A stretch of DNA of 64,000 nucleotides, taken from Altererythrobacter sp. B11 (GTDB taxonomy: Bacteria > Pseudomonadota > Alphaproteobacteria > Sphingomonadales > Sphingomonadaceae). The notes below the pieces were generated by a model that did not search any database, was not told where the DNA came from, and saw only the letters and a list, made by a program, of their open reading frames with translations. Position 1 is the first letter of the stretch; each line of letters starts with the position of its first letter. Both the position numbers and the translations under genes were made by a program. Below, piece by piece: positions 10,739-20,102 of this stretch. The stretch spans positions 558,001 to 622,000 of the forward strand of contig NZ_AP018498.1 of NCBI RefSeq assembly GCF_003569745.1, in the 5' to 3' direction.

Positions 10739-10758
10739 TGACCGAGAAGCTGTGAGCG
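10739..10758 (+). repeat. Direct repeat, right copy, duplicating the etfA end
   Basis: A perfect 20-bp copy of 9724-9743, placed 1015 bp downstream and 9 bp before the stop of the converging GNAT gene. Read in the etfA frame it would again encode TEKL plus stop, but the codons before it are unrelated to etfA. Confidence 0.95.
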
Positions 10759-10767
10759 GGCGCCGCG

Positions 10768-11301
10768 TCACGCCCCGCCGGGCGGACGTTCGAACAGGAT
10801 GACCGAATCGCCCGCAGGAAGCTGCGCCTCGCGCATGCGGCGGAAGCCGAGCTTTGCCGCCAGCCGCAGCGAGGGCACGTTGCCGCAGGAGATCATGCAC
10901 ACGATGCGCCGTTCGCCATGCGTGTGTTCGAACCACGCCAGGGCGGCGCGCATGGCTTCGCCGGCCAGCCCCTGCCCCACGTGGGGCGCGCCGATGATCC
11001 AGCCGGCTTCCGGGCTGTCATCGAAATCCGCCCCCAGCCCGCGCCAGCTGTGGAAGATGCCGCAGGTGCCGATCAGCCCATCCTCATCCGGCCGGCGCAG
11101 CATGAAGATGCCATAGCCATAGAGCACCCAGCTGCCGGCATTGCGGCACAGCCGGTCGAACTGGCCGCGGAGGCCATCCAGATTGGCAAGGAAGCGCGCC
11201 GTATCCCCCTCCGTCAGCAGATCATGCAGCGGGTGCAGATCGCCCTGAGCGGGAGCGGTCATCTCCAGCCGTTCCGTATACAGCGTGGGGAAGACGATCA
11301 T
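10768..11301 (-). CDS. GNAT family N-acetyltransferase
   Basis: A 177-residue acetyltransferase of the RimJ/RimL-like group. It opens with TLYTERLEM, the usual start of this group, and contains IGTCGIFHSW and the acetyl-CoA-binding loop GAPHVGQGLAGEAMRAAL. It ends with NVPSLRLAAKLGFRR. Substrates of this group range from ribosomal protein N-termini to small amines, and none can be chosen here. The ATG at 11301 overlaps the stop of the upstream DUF445 gene as ATGA, so the pair is translationally coupled. Confidence 0.88.
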   Translation of the reverse strand: MIVFPTLYTERLEMTAPAQGDLHPLHDLLTEGDTARFLANLDGLRGQFDRLCRNAGSWVLYGYGIFMLRRPDEDGLIGTCGIFHSWRGLGADFDDSPEAGWIIGAPHVGQGLAGEAMRAALAWFEHTHGERRIVCMISCGNVPSLRLAAKLGFRRMREAQLPAGDSVILFERPPGGA

Positions 11302-12575
11302 AGCAGCTGCGTCGCCGCGTGGATCGCCACGCCGACCAGCCCGCCCACCAGCGTGCCGTTGATCCGGATGAATTGCAGATCGCGACCCACTGCGCCTTCG
11401 ATCCGCTCCGTCACCGTGCGGGCATCCCAGCGGCGCACCGTTTCGGACACCAGCTTCACGATCTGATCGCCATAGCGCGTCGCCACGCCCACCGCCGTGC
11501 GCCGGGCAAAGCGATTGACCTGCCATTGCAGCGACGCATCGTCATGCAGCGCCCGGCCAAGCTCCGCCATGGCGCCGCCGAGCTGGCCCGGCAGCTCGCC
11601 CTGCGGATCGCGCAGCCGCTCGATCAGGCCGTGGCGCAGCCGTTCCCACACGCTCATCCACCAATCGGCCACGGCGGGATTGTCCAGCAGCTCCTTCTTC
11701 ATCGCCGCCACCTTCGCCTGGGTGGCGGGATCATGCTTCAGATCCTCCGCCAGCTGGCGCAGCCCTTCCTCCACCTTGCCGCGCAGCGGATGATCGGGGT
11801 CCACCAGCACTTCGGCCAGCAGGCGATAGAGCCCGTCCACCACGGAATTGGCCAGCCGCTCGTCCAGCCCCGTCCAGCGCAGCAGGGCATTGGCGCGCGC
11901 ATGGATCATGCTGCGCACCATCTCCTCATTGTCTTCCAGCGCCAGCCCCACCCAGCGCACGATGGCATCGATCAGCGGGCGGTGCTTGTTGTCGGCCATG
12001 GCGGTGGAGATCATATTGCCCAGCAGCGGCGCGATATCGAACTTCTCCAGCTGCTGGGCCAGCCCGGCGCGCACCTGCATGCCCAGCCGTTCGGGATCGA
12101 GCGATTCCAGCAACCCGGCCAGCAATTCGCCCGCCCCCGCGCGCACGCGCCCTTCGCCGCTGCCGCTCGGCTGGAGCAGGAAATTGCCGATGCCGCGGGC
12201 GAAATTGCGATCGCGCATGCGCCGGGCGACCACGGCCGGCGTCAGGAAATTGCTGCGCAGGAAGCCCGCCATCGTATCGGCGATGCGATCCTTGTTTTCG
12301 GGGATGATCGCGGTGTGGGGGATCGGCAGGCCCAGTGGGTGGCGGAACAGCGCCGTCACCGCGAACCAGTCCGCCAGCCCACCCACCATCGCCGCTTCGG
12401 CGAAGGCGCGCAGATAGCCCCAGCCGGGATGCACCGCCTGATAATGATGGCCGAGCAGGAACAGGCCCGCCATGGCCACCAGCAGCGCGGTGGCGGTGAT
12501 GCGCATGCGCCGCGCGCGATCGACCGGGGGCACCGGCGGCGCGGCGGGGCGCGGCAGCTGCCTGCGCGCCGTCAC
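11298..12575 (-). CDS. DUF445 family membrane-anchored protein
   Basis: A protein of about 425 residues with one N-terminal transmembrane helix (ITATALLVAMAGLFLLG), a second hydrophobic turn with GGLADWFAVTALFRHPLG (the hallmark of DUF445) and a long helical body (NKDRIADTMAGFLRSNFL). Another membrane segment closes the protein (GTLVGGLVGVAIHAATQLL). The family is unstudied and related to YheB/YjiN proteins. The start is uncertain: GTG at 12575, 14 bases after the RND stop, gives the usual short N-terminus, while ATG at 12506 would begin right before the membrane helix. It follows the RND pump genes on the same strand. Confidence 0.85.
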   Translation of the reverse strand: MTARRQLPRPAAPPVPPVDRARRMRITATALLVAMAGLFLLGHHYQAVHPGWGYLRAFAEAAMVGGLADWFAVTALFRHPLGLPIPHTAIIPENKDRIADTMAGFLRSNFLTPAVVARRMRDRNFARGIGNFLLQPSGSGEGRVRAGAGELLAGLLESLDPERLGMQVRAGLAQQLEKFDIAPLLGNMISTAMADNKHRPLIDAIVRWVGLALEDNEEMVRSMIHARANALLRWTGLDERLANSVVDGLYRLLAEVLVDPDHPLRGKVEEGLRQLAEDLKHDPATQAKVAAMKKELLDNPAVADWWMSVWERLRHGLIERLRDPQGELPGQLGGAMAELGRALHDDASLQWQVNRFARRTAVGVATRYGDQIVKLVSETVRRWDARTVTERIEGAVGRDLQFIRINGTLVGGLVGVAIHAATQLL

Positions 12576-12588
12576 TCCCGCGCCCCGG

Positions 12589-15500
12589 TCACTCGGCGGG
12601 GTGGGCCTCCGTCGCCCCATGATCGCGGCGCCTGCCGTCGCTGTCGCCGGGGCGATAGGTGAGGAAGCGTTCGCGCAGCCAGGGGCCGAGCCGCTTTTCG
12701 AAGCCATCGGCCAGGCTGAACCCCGCCGGCACGATCAGCAGGGTGAGCAATGTGGACAGCAGCAGGCCGCCGATCACCACAATGCCCATCGGCGCGCGCC
12801 AGGCCGCATCGCCCGAGAGCGAAAGCGCGGTGGGGATCATCCCCGCCGTCATCGCCACGGTCGTCATCAGGATCGGCTGGGCGCGCTTGTGCCCGGCATC
12901 GATGATCGCAGCCTTCTTCGGCACGCCCGAGTGCATTTCCTCCAGCGCGAAGTCGATCAGCAGGATCGAGTTCTTGGCGACGATGCCCAACAGCATCAGC
13001 AGGCCGATATAGACCGGCATGGAGATCGGATCGCCCTTGATCCACAGCGCCAGCAGACCGCCCAGCGGGGCGAGCAGCAGCGAGGTCATGTTCACCAGCG
13101 GCGATACGAAGCGCTTGTAAAGCAGCACCAGCACCGCGAATACCAGCAGCACCCCGCTGATGACGGCGATGATGAAGTTCTGGATCAGCTCCTGCTGCCA
13201 TTCATCCTCGCCCACCGGGCGGTTGGACACGCCGGCGGGAAGATCCTTCATGATCGGCAGGGCGTTGATGGCGTTCATCACCGGCCCCTTCACCACCCCT
13301 TCGCCGAGATCGGCACCGACGAAGATGCGGCGGGACTGGTTGAAGCGCTGGATCTGCGTCGGCCCCGCGCCGAAGCGGATATCCGCCACGCGGCTGAGCG
13401 GCACCGAGCCGCCGCTGGCGGTGGTGACGGGCAGGTTCTCGATGGTGGAGAAATCCTGCCGCGAGGATTTGGCCAGCACCACGCGGATCGGCACCTGGCG
13501 ATCGCTGAGCGAGAATTTGGCGGCGTTCTGGTCGATCTCGCCCAGCGTGGCGATGCGGATCGCCTGGCTGAGCGCGGAGGTGGTGACGCCGAGCTGCGCC
13601 GCCAGATCGAGCCGGGGCACGATGACCAGTTCGGGCCGCTGCAAATCGGCATCGATGCGCGGAGCCACCACGCCGGGGACGGACTGCATCTGCTCCGCCA
13701 AGGTCTGCGCGGCGGATTGCAGCACATCGGGGTCCGAGCCAGTCAGCATCACCGAAATATCGCGCCCGGTGCCGAAGCCGCCCGATTGCGAGGCGAAGCT
13801 CACCCGCGCATCGGCGATCTTCTGCAGTTCGGGATTCAGCCTGCGCTCGAACTCATAGCTGGGGGTTTCGCGGTCGGTCCGCAGCACGACGAACAGCCGC
13901 GCCTCACCCTCGTTGATGCGTTCCAGCACCCGCTCCACCTCGGGCTGCTTCTCCACGATCGCAGTGACGCGATCGGTCACCCGCTCCGTCTCCTCGATCG
14001 TGGTGCCGGGCACCATTTCAATATTGACGCGGCTGGTGTCCGAATCGGTGGTCGGATCGAATTGCTGCGGCAGATGGGTGAGCAGCAGCGCGGTGATGAC
14101 CAGCGCGCCGATGCCGGCGAGGAACATCCAGAAACGGTGGTCCACCGTGCGCGAGCGGACGCGGAGCATGAAGCGTTCATGCGCCTGGGCGAAGCCGCCG
14201 CCGGTGGCATAGATCACGCGGTTGAGCACCCAGCCGACAGCGAAGCCCGCGGCGACGGGCAGCACGATCAGCAGCAGCGAAGTGGGCAGCCATGCGGGCA
14301 GACCGGGAATCCCGGTGCCAGCCACGACATAGGCCACCACCAGCACCACGGCGAACACGGCCAGCCAGTACAGCGTCTCTCCGGCGGCGTTCCAGCCGCT
14401 ACGCACTGCGGGCGCCATGCCCTGGCGGCGCTTTTCCGTCTTCGTTTCGTCCAGCGTCCAGCGCAGGATGCCCATGTAGCGGTCCATCAGCCAGCCCTCG
14501 CCATGTTCGGCGTGGCCATGGGCCTTGAGGAAATAGGCCGCGATCATCGGCGTGATCATCCGCGCCACCGCCAGGCTCATCAGCACGGCGGCCACCACGG
14601 TGAGGCCGAAGTTCTTGAAGAACTGGCCGGAAATGCCCGGCATCAGGCCCACCGGCAGGAACACGGCGACGATCGACATGGTCGTGGCGACCACGGCGAG
14701 GCCGATTTCGTCCGCCGCGTCGATCGAGGCCTGATAGGCCGTCTTGCCCATGCGCATGTGGCGCACGATGTTCTCGATCTCCACGATGGCGTCGTCCACC
14801 AGCACGCCCGCCACCAGGCTCAGCGCCAGCAGCGAGAGCGTGTTGAGCGTGAAGCCCATCATGTCCATGAACCAGAAGGTCGGCACGGCGGAGAGCGGGA
14901 TCGCCAGCGCGGCGATGATCGTGGCGCGCCAGTCGCGCAGGAACAGGAACACCACCACGATCGCCAGCAGCGCGCCTTCGATCATGGCGTGCATCGAGCT
15001 GTCGTACTGGTCCTTGGTGTATTCCACGCTGGTGAAGAGCTGGGTGATGTGGATGCCGGGATTGTCTTCCTCGATCGACTTCAGCTCCTTGATCGCCGCG
15101 TCATAGACGGTGACGTCGGAAGCGCCCTTGGCCCGCTCGATGCCGAAGGTCACCACCTGCCGGCCGCGCATCTTGGCGATGGAGCTCTGTTCGGAATAGC
15201 CGTCGAACACCTCGGCCACATCGTCGAGGCGGATCGTCACGCCATTGCTGAGGCGGATGCGGGTCTTGGCGAGATCGCGCGCCGTATCGGCATTGCCGAG
15301 CACGCGCACGGACTGGCGCGATCCGGCGATCTGCGCCTCGCCACCCGCGGCATCGGTGTTCACCTGCCGCAGCGCGGTGTTGATCGTCGCCGCGGTGACG
15401 CCGAGCGCCTGCATCCGCGCGGGATCGAGGACTACGCGGATCTCGCGGTCCACGCCGCCGGCGCGGCTCACCGCCGCCATGCCTTCGATGGACAGCAAGC

Positions 15501-16002
15501 GGCGCGAGATCGTGTCGTCGATGAACCAGCTGAGCTGCTCCATCGTCATGTCGTCTGCCGCCACGGCGAAATAGCCGATCGGGCCGTTGCCGCCGACTTC
15601 CACCTTGGTGACGCGCGGTTCGAGAATGCCTTCGGGCAGATCGCCGCGGACCTGGTCCACCGCGTTCTTCACCTCGTTCACCGCATTGTTCGCATCGGTG
15701 CCGATGATGAACTGTACCGTGGTGACACTGCTGCCTTCGGTGGCGGTGGACTGGATCTGGTCCACCCCGTTCACCGATCGCACCGCCGCTTCCACCTTCT
15801 GGGTGATCTGCGTCTCGATCTCGGTCGGTGCGGCGCCCGGCTGGCTGATCTCGACGATCACCGCGGGGAAATCGATGTCCGGATTGTCGTTCACGTCCAT
15901 GCGGCTGAACGAGACGATCCCCGCCAGCGTCAGGCCGATGAACAGGACGATGGGAACGATCGGATTGCGGATCGACCACGCCGAGATGTTGCGGAAATTC
16001 AT
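12589..16002 (-). CDS. RND efflux transporter permease (HAE1 family)
   Basis: A 1137-residue inner-membrane proton-driven drug or solvent pump. It starts [17 protein letters not shown], has the porter-domain motif [16 protein letters not shown], and carries the two adjacent aspartates of transmembrane helix 4 ([11 protein letters not shown], residues 403-404) used in proton relay. The second half repeats the plan ([15 protein letters not shown]). The usual length is about 1030-1060. The excess lies in the central linker, where residues about 540-600 add two hydrophobic stretches. Three bases separate it from the upstream fusion-protein gene, so they form one operon; no outer-membrane channel gene is adjacent. 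Confidence 0.95.
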   Translation of the reverse strand: MNFRNISAWSIRNPIVPIVLFIGLTLAGIVSFSRMDVNDNPDIDFPAVIVEISQPGAAPTEIETQITQKVEAAVRSVNGVDQIQSTATEGSSVTTVQFIIGTDANNAVNEVKNAVDQVRGDLPEGILEPRVTKVEVGGNGPIGYFAVAADDMTMEQLSWFIDDTISRRLLSIEGMAAVSRAGGVDREIRVVLDPARMQALGVTAATINTALRQVNTDAAGGEAQIAGSRQSVRVLGNADTARDLAKTRIRLSNGVTIRLDDVAEVFDGYSEQSSIAKMRGRQVVTFGIERAKGASDVTVYDAAIKELKSIEEDNPGIHITQLFTSVEYTKDQYDSSMHAMIEGALLAIVVVFLFLRDWRATIIAALAIPLSAVPTFWFMDMMGFTLNTLSLLALSLVAGVLVDDAIVEIENIVRHMRMGKTAYQASIDAADEIGLAVVATTMSIVAVFLPVGLMPGISGQFFKNFGLTVVAAVLMSLAVARMITPMIAAYFLKAHGHAEHGEGWLMDRYMGILRWTLDETKTEKRRQGMAPAVRSGWNAAGETLYWLAVFAVVLVVAYVVAGTGIPGLPAWLPTSLLLIVLPVAAGFAVGWVLNRVIYATGGGFAQAHERFMLRVRSRTVDHRFWMFLAGIGALVITALLLTHLPQQFDPTTDSDTSRVNIEMVPGTTIEETERVTDRVTAIVEKQPEVERVLERINEGEARLFVVLRTDRETPSYEFERRLNPELQKIADARVSFASQSGGFGTGRDISVMLTGSDPDVLQSAAQTLAEQMQSVPGVVAPRIDADLQRPELVIVPRLDLAAQLGVTTSALSQAIRIATLGEIDQNAAKFSLSDRQVPIRVVLAKSSRQDFSTIENLPVTTASGGSVPLSRVADIRFGAGPTQIQRFNQSRRIFVGADLGEGVVKGPVMNAINALPIMKDLPAGVSNRPVGEDEWQQELIQNFIIAVISGVLLVFAVLVLLYKRFVSPLVNMTSLLLAPLGGLLALWIKGDPISMPVYIGLLMLLGIVAKNSILLIDFALEEMHSGVPKKAAIIDAGHKRAQPILMTTVAMTAGMIPTALSLSGDAAWRAPMGIVVIGGLLLSTLLTLLIVPAGFSLADGFEKRLGPWLRERFLTYRPGDSDGRRRDHGATEAHPAE

Positions 16003-16005
16003 GGC

Positions 16006-17217
16006 TTAGCGCGCCGACCCGGCGGGCTCCGCACGCTCCGCAACCGGGCGCACCGTGTCGCCTTCGTTCAGGAAGCCGCCGGCACGCAGCACGACCTTCT
16101 CGTTTCCTTCGAGACCGGAGGTGACGGCGATGCCCGAAGCCGCGACGAGGCCGGTCGTCACCTTGCGGCGGCGCACCTTGTTATCCTTGTCCACCACATA
16201 GACGAAGGAGCCATCCTCATCCGACAGGATCGCGCTTTCGGGCAGCTGCGGGGCCACCACCGTGCCGCTGTTGATCCGCACTTCGGCAAAGCCGCCGGGC
16301 CGCAGTTCGGGCGCATAGGCCAGCGCGACGCGGGCGATGCCCTGGCGGCTCTGCTCGTCGATCGTCGGCGCGACCTGCCATACCTGGCCGGTGAATTGCT
16401 TGCCGGTACCCACCGGAGTGACGGTGGCGCTGGTGCCCACGGACACGCGGGCGAGATCGGTCTCGCTGAGCCGCGCCTGCACTTCCATCTCCCCGCCCTT
16501 GGCGATGGAGAACAGCGCGGTGGAGCCCGCGCCGACCACCTGGCCCGGTTCCACACTGCGGGTCAGCAGCAGGCCCGCGGCGGGGGCGACGATATTCAGC
16601 CGGTCGTTGCGGGCCAGCAACTCGCGATATTGCGCTTCGGCGACCTTCACCCGCGCCACGGCCGCATCGCGCGTGGCGGTGAGGCGATCGACATCGGCCT
16701 TCGAGATGAAGCCGCGGTCGACCAGCTTGAGCGCACGGTCGAGATTGGCCTGCGCCAGTTCCGCATCCGCCTTGTTCACCGAAACGGTGGCAGCTGCGCT
16801 GGCGGCCTGCTGGCTCTGCACTGCGCGGTCGATCACCGCCAGCACCTGCCCCTGGCGCACCCATTCGCCCTGATCCACCGGCACCGAGACGACGCGGCCG
16901 CCTTCGCCCACCACGCCCACGGGCATTTCGCGGCGGGCAGCGATGGTGCCGGTGGCATTGATCACGCCGGCGATCGTGCCCTGCCCCGGGGCCAGCACGG
17001 TGACGCTGGGCACGGTTTCCGCATCCGCCGACAGATCGGCCTCTTCCCCGCCGCTCAGCAGCAGGGCAGCGGCGATCGCGATCAGCACGGCCGCGATCAA
17101 CGCTGCCACGATGATGCGCCGCCGGCGCGTGGACGCAGCCGCGGCTTCGGTTTCGACCGTCTCGCCAGCCTCGGGATCGGCCGGGCCGCTGTAGTTCATG
17201 GTCGTTTCGTAGTTCAT
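16006..17217 (-). CDS. RND efflux periplasmic adaptor (membrane fusion protein)
   Basis: A 403-residue adaptor linking the permease to an outer-membrane channel. An N-terminal cytoplasmic stretch precedes a single transmembrane helix (residues about 34-56, IIVAALIAAVLIAIAAALLL). The lipoyl-like half (VGEGGRVVSVPVDQGEWVRQGQ), an alpha-hairpin and the barrel domain (ISKADVDRL, VGTSATVTPV) follow. The start at ATG 17217 is preferred; an earlier in-frame ATG at 17292 adds an atypical Cys-containing stretch. It is the first gene of the pump operon. Confidence 0.93.
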   Translation of the reverse strand: MNYETTMNYSGPADPEAGETVETEAAAASTRRRRIIVAALIAAVLIAIAAALLLSGGEEADLSADAETVPSVTVLAPGQGTIAGVINATGTIAARREMPVGVVGEGGRVVSVPVDQGEWVRQGQVLAVIDRAVQSQQAASAAATVSVNKADAELAQANLDRALKLVDRGFISKADVDRLTATRDAAVARVKVAEAQYRELLARNDRLNIVAPAAGLLLTRSVEPGQVVGAGSTALFSIAKGGEMEVQARLSETDLARVSVGTSATVTPVGTGKQFTGQVWQVAPTIDEQSRQGIARVALAYAPELRPGGFAEVRINSGTVVAPQLPESAILSDEDGSFVYVVDKDNKVRRRKVTTGLVAASGIAVTSGLEGNEKVVLRAGGFLNEGDTVRPVAERAEPAGSAR

Positions 17218-17400
17218 GCGCGCATTCAGCCCCTGGCTTCGCGGGCAGCAGTCACCGCCCGCGCCGGCCCAACGATATGGTGTTTTCCGCAAATCCTCGC
17301 GGAAAATTACGTCAGACGCCTTATACGCGGTGCGTTACTCAAGCAATCCACCACTCTGCGAGCGCGCGCCGGGGGCCGACGAGAGACTTGCCCGGCCCAC

Positions 17401-17437
17401 ACCAAAACGGGCGGACAAGCAGTGCTGTCCGCCCGTT
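17401..17437 (-). terminator. Rho-independent terminator of the GlsB-like gene
   Basis: A perfect 11-bp inverted repeat (17407-17417 with 17426-17436) around an eight-base loop. Read on the minus strand it is followed by TTTTGG. It starts 31 bases beyond the stop of the GlsB-type gene. The rest of the 249-base gap up to 17217 should hold the promoter of the RND operon; I see no convincing box there. Confidence 0.85.
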
Positions 17438-17466
17438 CGGGGAATTTGTATCAAATTGTCCGCGCG

Positions 17467-17727
17467 TCAGCGCACGCGGCCCCGCTGGATCATGTTCACG
17501 ATCGCCAGCAGTACAACCGCACCGACGAATGCGGTGATCAGGTACATCACCCAGTTCGCGTCGGTGGTGAGGAAGCCGGTGACATTCCCGATGGCGCTGC
17601 CGATGATGCCGCCAACGATGCCGACTATGATGTTCCAGAGAATGCCCATGGAGGCATCCCGGTTCATGACCATGCTCGCCAGCCATCCAGCTATGCCGCC
17701 GAGGATTATCGTCGCTATCCAACCCAT
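17467..17727 (-). CDS. GlsB/YeaQ/YmgE family stress-associated membrane protein
   Basis: An 86-residue very hydrophobic protein with three transmembrane segments. The family signature GGIAGWLASMVMNRD is followed by GILWNIIVGIVGGIIGSAIG. Members (YeaQ, YmgE, transglycosylase-associated protein) are induced by stationary phase or acid and osmotic stress in other bacteria; the biochemical role is unknown. A strong AGGAGG ribosome site precedes the ATG. It is monocistronic, with its own terminator. Confidence 0.93.
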   Translation of the reverse strand: MGWIATIILGGIAGWLASMVMNRDASMGILWNIIVGIVGGIIGSAIGNVTGFLTTDANWVMYLITAFVGAVVLLAIVNMIQRGRVR

Positions 17728-17798
17728 TCCAGGCCCTCCTGTTAAGGGCGGCGCTTCATGCGTGCCCGCCGGATGAACGGCGCAGGAATGGTTGCGTT

Positions 17799-17815
17799 CC
17801 CTGGCGCGGCCAGGG
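17799..17815 (-). terminator. Possible terminator hairpin after sciP
   Basis: A 7-bp perfect inverted repeat with a three-base loop, 26 bases past the sciP stop. There is no T-run on the minus strand, so it may only be a stable mRNA 3' end. Confidence 0.35.
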
Positions 17816-17840
17816 GTGTCCGCGATGGACGCAGGAACGG

Positions 17841-18140
17841 TCAGTATTTCAGCTGGCGTTCGTAGAGATCGCGGTAATGCTGGATACGGGTGACGCGCAG
17901 GCCCTGCATGCCGGAACGATCCACGGCACGCTGCCAGCTGGCGAATTCCTCCAGCGTGAGGTTGTAGCGTTCGAGCACCTCGTCGATCGTCAGCAGGCCG
18001 CCATTGACGGCGGCGACCACTTCGGCCTTGCGGCGCACGACCCAGCGCTTGGTCGAGGGGGCCGGAAGATCGTCGAGAGTCAGCGGCTCGCCCAGCGGGC
18101 CGATTACTTGTGCCGGACGGATTTTCTGGTTCTCGATCAT
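17841..18140 (-). CDS. sciP: CtrA inhibitor SciP (DUF1153)
   Basis: A 99-residue helix-turn-helix protein. In Caulobacter SciP binds the cell-cycle master regulator CtrA and blocks its transcriptional activity in G1. The conserved core is evident: RPAQVIGPLGEPLTLDDLPAP, TKRWVVRRKAEVVAAV, GGLLTIDEVLERYNLTLEEFASWQ and a basic end. The start overlaps the stop of a small upstream frame (ATGA), and GAGGGAAG provides a ribosome site. A near-consensus CtrA box lies about 90 bases upstream. Confidence 0.92.
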   Translation of the reverse strand: MIENQKIRPAQVIGPLGEPLTLDDLPAPSTKRWVVRRKAEVVAAVNGGLLTIDEVLERYNLTLEEFASWQRAVDRSGMQGLRVTRIQHYRDLYERQLKY

Positions 18141-18472
18141 TGCTTCCCTCGGCTCGCGGGCCCTCGGCCGTGCTCTTGCGTGGAGCGATGTTGTGCGACG
18201 GTCACTTTGCGATTGCCTGAATGTTCAAGGTTAACGGGATTTTTACCATCGTGATGCCCGGGAATCCGTGGTTCGGACGAGGCATCGAAGGGGGCCACTC
18301 CGGGGCCGGCCTCTTCTTCTGCCTCGGATGAGGTGGCCGCGCGCACGCCACGCGAAGCGGCAAGCCGGTTCACCAAATCGGCCCAGGCGAGCTGCCGCAA
18401 GGGTTCGCTGCCATGCGCATCCGGCTCCACCGCCTGCCGATGCCCGGCCTCTGGGGTCTTTCCCTGGAACAT
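18137..18472 (-). CDS. Small hypothetical protein coupled to sciP
   Basis: A 111-codon frame whose TGA overlaps the sciP ATG as ATGA, the arrangement expected of a translationally coupled pair. The product is hydrophilic, with the segment [21 protein letters not shown] followed by an acidic low-complexity stretch and [16 protein letters not shown] recall similar short proteins next to sciP in sphingomonads, but cannot verify it here. No membrane segment or motif with a known function is visible. The start is uncertain. Coding status is supported mainly by the overlap. Confidence 0.5.
   Translation of the reverse strand: MFQGKTPEAGHRQAVEPDAHGSEPLRQLAWADLVNRLAASRGVRAATSSEAEEEAGPGVAPFDASSEPRIPGHHDGKNPVNLEHSGNRKVTVAQHRSTQEHGRGPASRGKQ
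18230..18245 (-). promoter_or_regulatory. Candidate CtrA box upstream of sciP
   Basis: On the minus strand the bases read TAAA-N7-TTAAC, one mismatch from the alphaproteobacterial CtrA consensus TTAA-N7-TTAAC. It sits 90 bases before the sciP start, inside the small coupled reading frame. In Caulobacter sciP is activated by CtrA. A match of this quality can occur by chance. Confidence 0.35.
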
Positions 18473-18577
18473 GCCCCAGCCCTACCCCGGCAACCGTCAA
18501 GATCAGGTAAAGCCGGCGTTCACCACATGTTAGCCGGCGGTTTGGCAGCGCGGCGCCCGGCGTGTAAGGGCGGCGCG

Positions 18578-19723
18578 ATGGAAAGCCGCCTCGAATCCCC
18601 CCTGCGTGCCGCGGCCCTGTTCGACCTTCCGCGCGATCCGGCCAGCTGCCGGATCGTGGTGGCTATGTCGGGCGGGGTGGACAGTTCCGTTGTCGCCGCG
18701 CTGGCCGCCGCCAGCGGCGCCGAGGTGATCGGGATCACGCTGCAGCTGTATGATTATGGCGCCGCCACCGGGCGCAAGGGCGCCTGCTGCGCGGGCGACG
18801 ACATCCGCGATGCGCGGCAGGTCGCCGACCGCCTGGGCATCGCCCATTATGTGTTCGACCACGAAAGCGCCTTTCGCGAGGAGGTGGTGGAGCGCTTCGC
18901 CGAGGATTATCTCGAAGGCCGCACGCCGATCCCCTGCATTCGCTGCAACATGGGGCCGAAATTCACCGATCTGCTGCGCATGGCGCGCGAACTGGGCGCG
19001 GATTGCCTGGCGACCGGCCATTACGTGCGCCGCGTGGCGGGCCCCGCCGGGGCCGAACTGCACCGCGCGATCGATCCGGCGCGCGACCAGTCCTATTTCC
19101 TCTACGGCACCACCGAAGCGCAGCTCGACTACCTCCGCTTTCCGCTGGGCGGCCTGCCCAAGCAGGAGGTGCGGCGGATCGCCGGGGACTTCGGCCTTGC
19201 CGTGGCGGCCAAGCCCGACAGCCAGGACATCTGCTTCGTGCCTGATGGCGATTATGCGAAGATCGTCCGCTCCGTGCGGCCGGAGGGGGCGCGCGGCGGC
19301 AATATCGTCCATGCCGAAACCGGCGAAGTGATGGGCACGCATCAGGGCGTGATCCACTATACGGTGGGCCAGCGGCGGGGGCTGGAGATCGGCGGGCAGG
19401 CGGAGCCGCTGTATGTCGTGCAGCTCGATGCCGGCCGGGCCGAAGTGCGCGTGGGCCCGCGCCGGATGCTGGCGGTTGGCGCGGCGACCATCGTGGACAC
19501 CAACCGCATCGGGCCGCTGCCGGCGGGGCCGCTCACCGCGAAAGTTCGCTCGCTGGCCCGGCCGGTGCCGGTGGAACTGGACGGGCCGCTGGGCGATGGC
19601 GCCGCCTGCACGATCCGCTTCGCCGAACCCGAATATGGCGTTGCGCCGGGGCAGGCGGCGGTAATCTATGCCGGGGAGCGGGTGCTCGGCGGCGGATGGA
19701 TCGATTCGACCGAGCCGGCCTGA
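18578..19723 (+). CDS. mnmA: tRNA-specific 2-thiouridylase
   Basis: The 381-residue enzyme makes 2-thiouridine at the wobble position of tRNA-Glu, -Gln and -Lys using ATP and sulfur from a sulfurtransferase relay. The PP-loop SGGVDSS is at residues 31-37. The two catalytic cysteines are in TPIPCIRCN and [14 protein letters not shown], and the substrate-binding FLYG and GQRRGL segments are present. The start at ATG 18578 has an AAGGG ribosome site and gives the family length; the frame is open further upstream, but without family similarity. Confidence 0.95.
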   Translation: MESRLESPLRAAALFDLPRDPASCRIVVAMSGGVDSSVVAALAAASGAEVIGITLQLYDYGAATGRKGACCAGDDIRDARQVADRLGIAHYVFDHESAFREEVVERFAEDYLEGRTPIPCIRCNMGPKFTDLLRMARELGADCLATGHYVRRVAGPAGAELHRAIDPARDQSYFLYGTTEAQLDYLRFPLGGLPKQEVRRIAGDFGLAVAAKPDSQDICFVPDGDYAKIVRSVRPEGARGGNIVHAETGEVMGTHQGVIHYTVGQRRGLEIGGQAEPLYVVQLDAGRAEVRVGPRRMLAVGAATIVDTNRIGPLPAGPLTAKVRSLARPVPVELDGPLGDGAACTIRFAEPEYGVAPGQAAVIYAGERVLGGGWIDSTEPA

Positions 19724-19724
19724 C

Positions 19725-20072
19725 CTAGCGGTCCCAGCGGTCCAGCACGCAGCCATATCCTCTGCGGAATCGGGCGGTTTCGCTGGCGATCAGCGGAACC
19801 CGGGCGGTGACGCTTTTCGCTGCCTCGTCCTCGCTCAGGAACACCATTTCCATGCCGGGTTCGAAATCCTTCTTGCAGTCCGACAGGCTGCGGCCGGCCA
19901 CGAAGCGGCAGGAACAGGCGGTGCGCGCGCCGAACGCAGTGCCAAGAGTGGTGTAGCCCCGGATCGGGGCCTGATAATACCATCCCAGCACCGCCAGCAG
20001 TACCACCGCCAGCAGCAGGATGCGCGGCCAGTGCCGGTTCGGCCCGATGCTGCGGTTCTTTGCGGTTGCCAT
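19725..20072 (-). CDS. Small membrane-anchored protein of unknown function
   Basis: A 115-residue protein with one N-terminal transmembrane helix (ILLLAVVLLAVLGWYYQA), a Cys-containing core (RTACSCRFVAGRSLSDCKKDF) and a predicted periplasmic tail with a fourth Cys (GYGCVLDRW). The cysteine pattern suggests disulfide bonding or metal binding outside the membrane. I do not recognise a named family. It converges with mnmA (one base between stops) and is divergent from the serine hydrolase gene, with only 30 bases between the two starts. Confidence 0.75.
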   Translation of the reverse strand: MATAKNRSIGPNRHWPRILLLAVVLLAVLGWYYQAPIRGYTTLGTAFGARTACSCRFVAGRSLSDCKKDFEPGMEMVFLSEDEAAKSVTARVPLIASETARFRRGYGCVLDRWDR

Positions 20073-20102
20073 TGCCCGATGCCTGGAGGAAGCAGCGCCG
20101 AG

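Noticed and set aside
10510-10755. Short plus-strand frame ending in TEKL at the right direct repeat
   Set aside because: It overlaps the real insert gene in another frame; only the repeat-encoded end resembles EtfA.
12472-17745. A 1757-codon open frame on the plus strand, antisense to the RND operon
   Set aside because: The translation is His-, Arg- and Gly-rich low-complexity sequence with no domain, and the opposite strand encodes a complete RND pump. It is a by-product of high GC codon bias.
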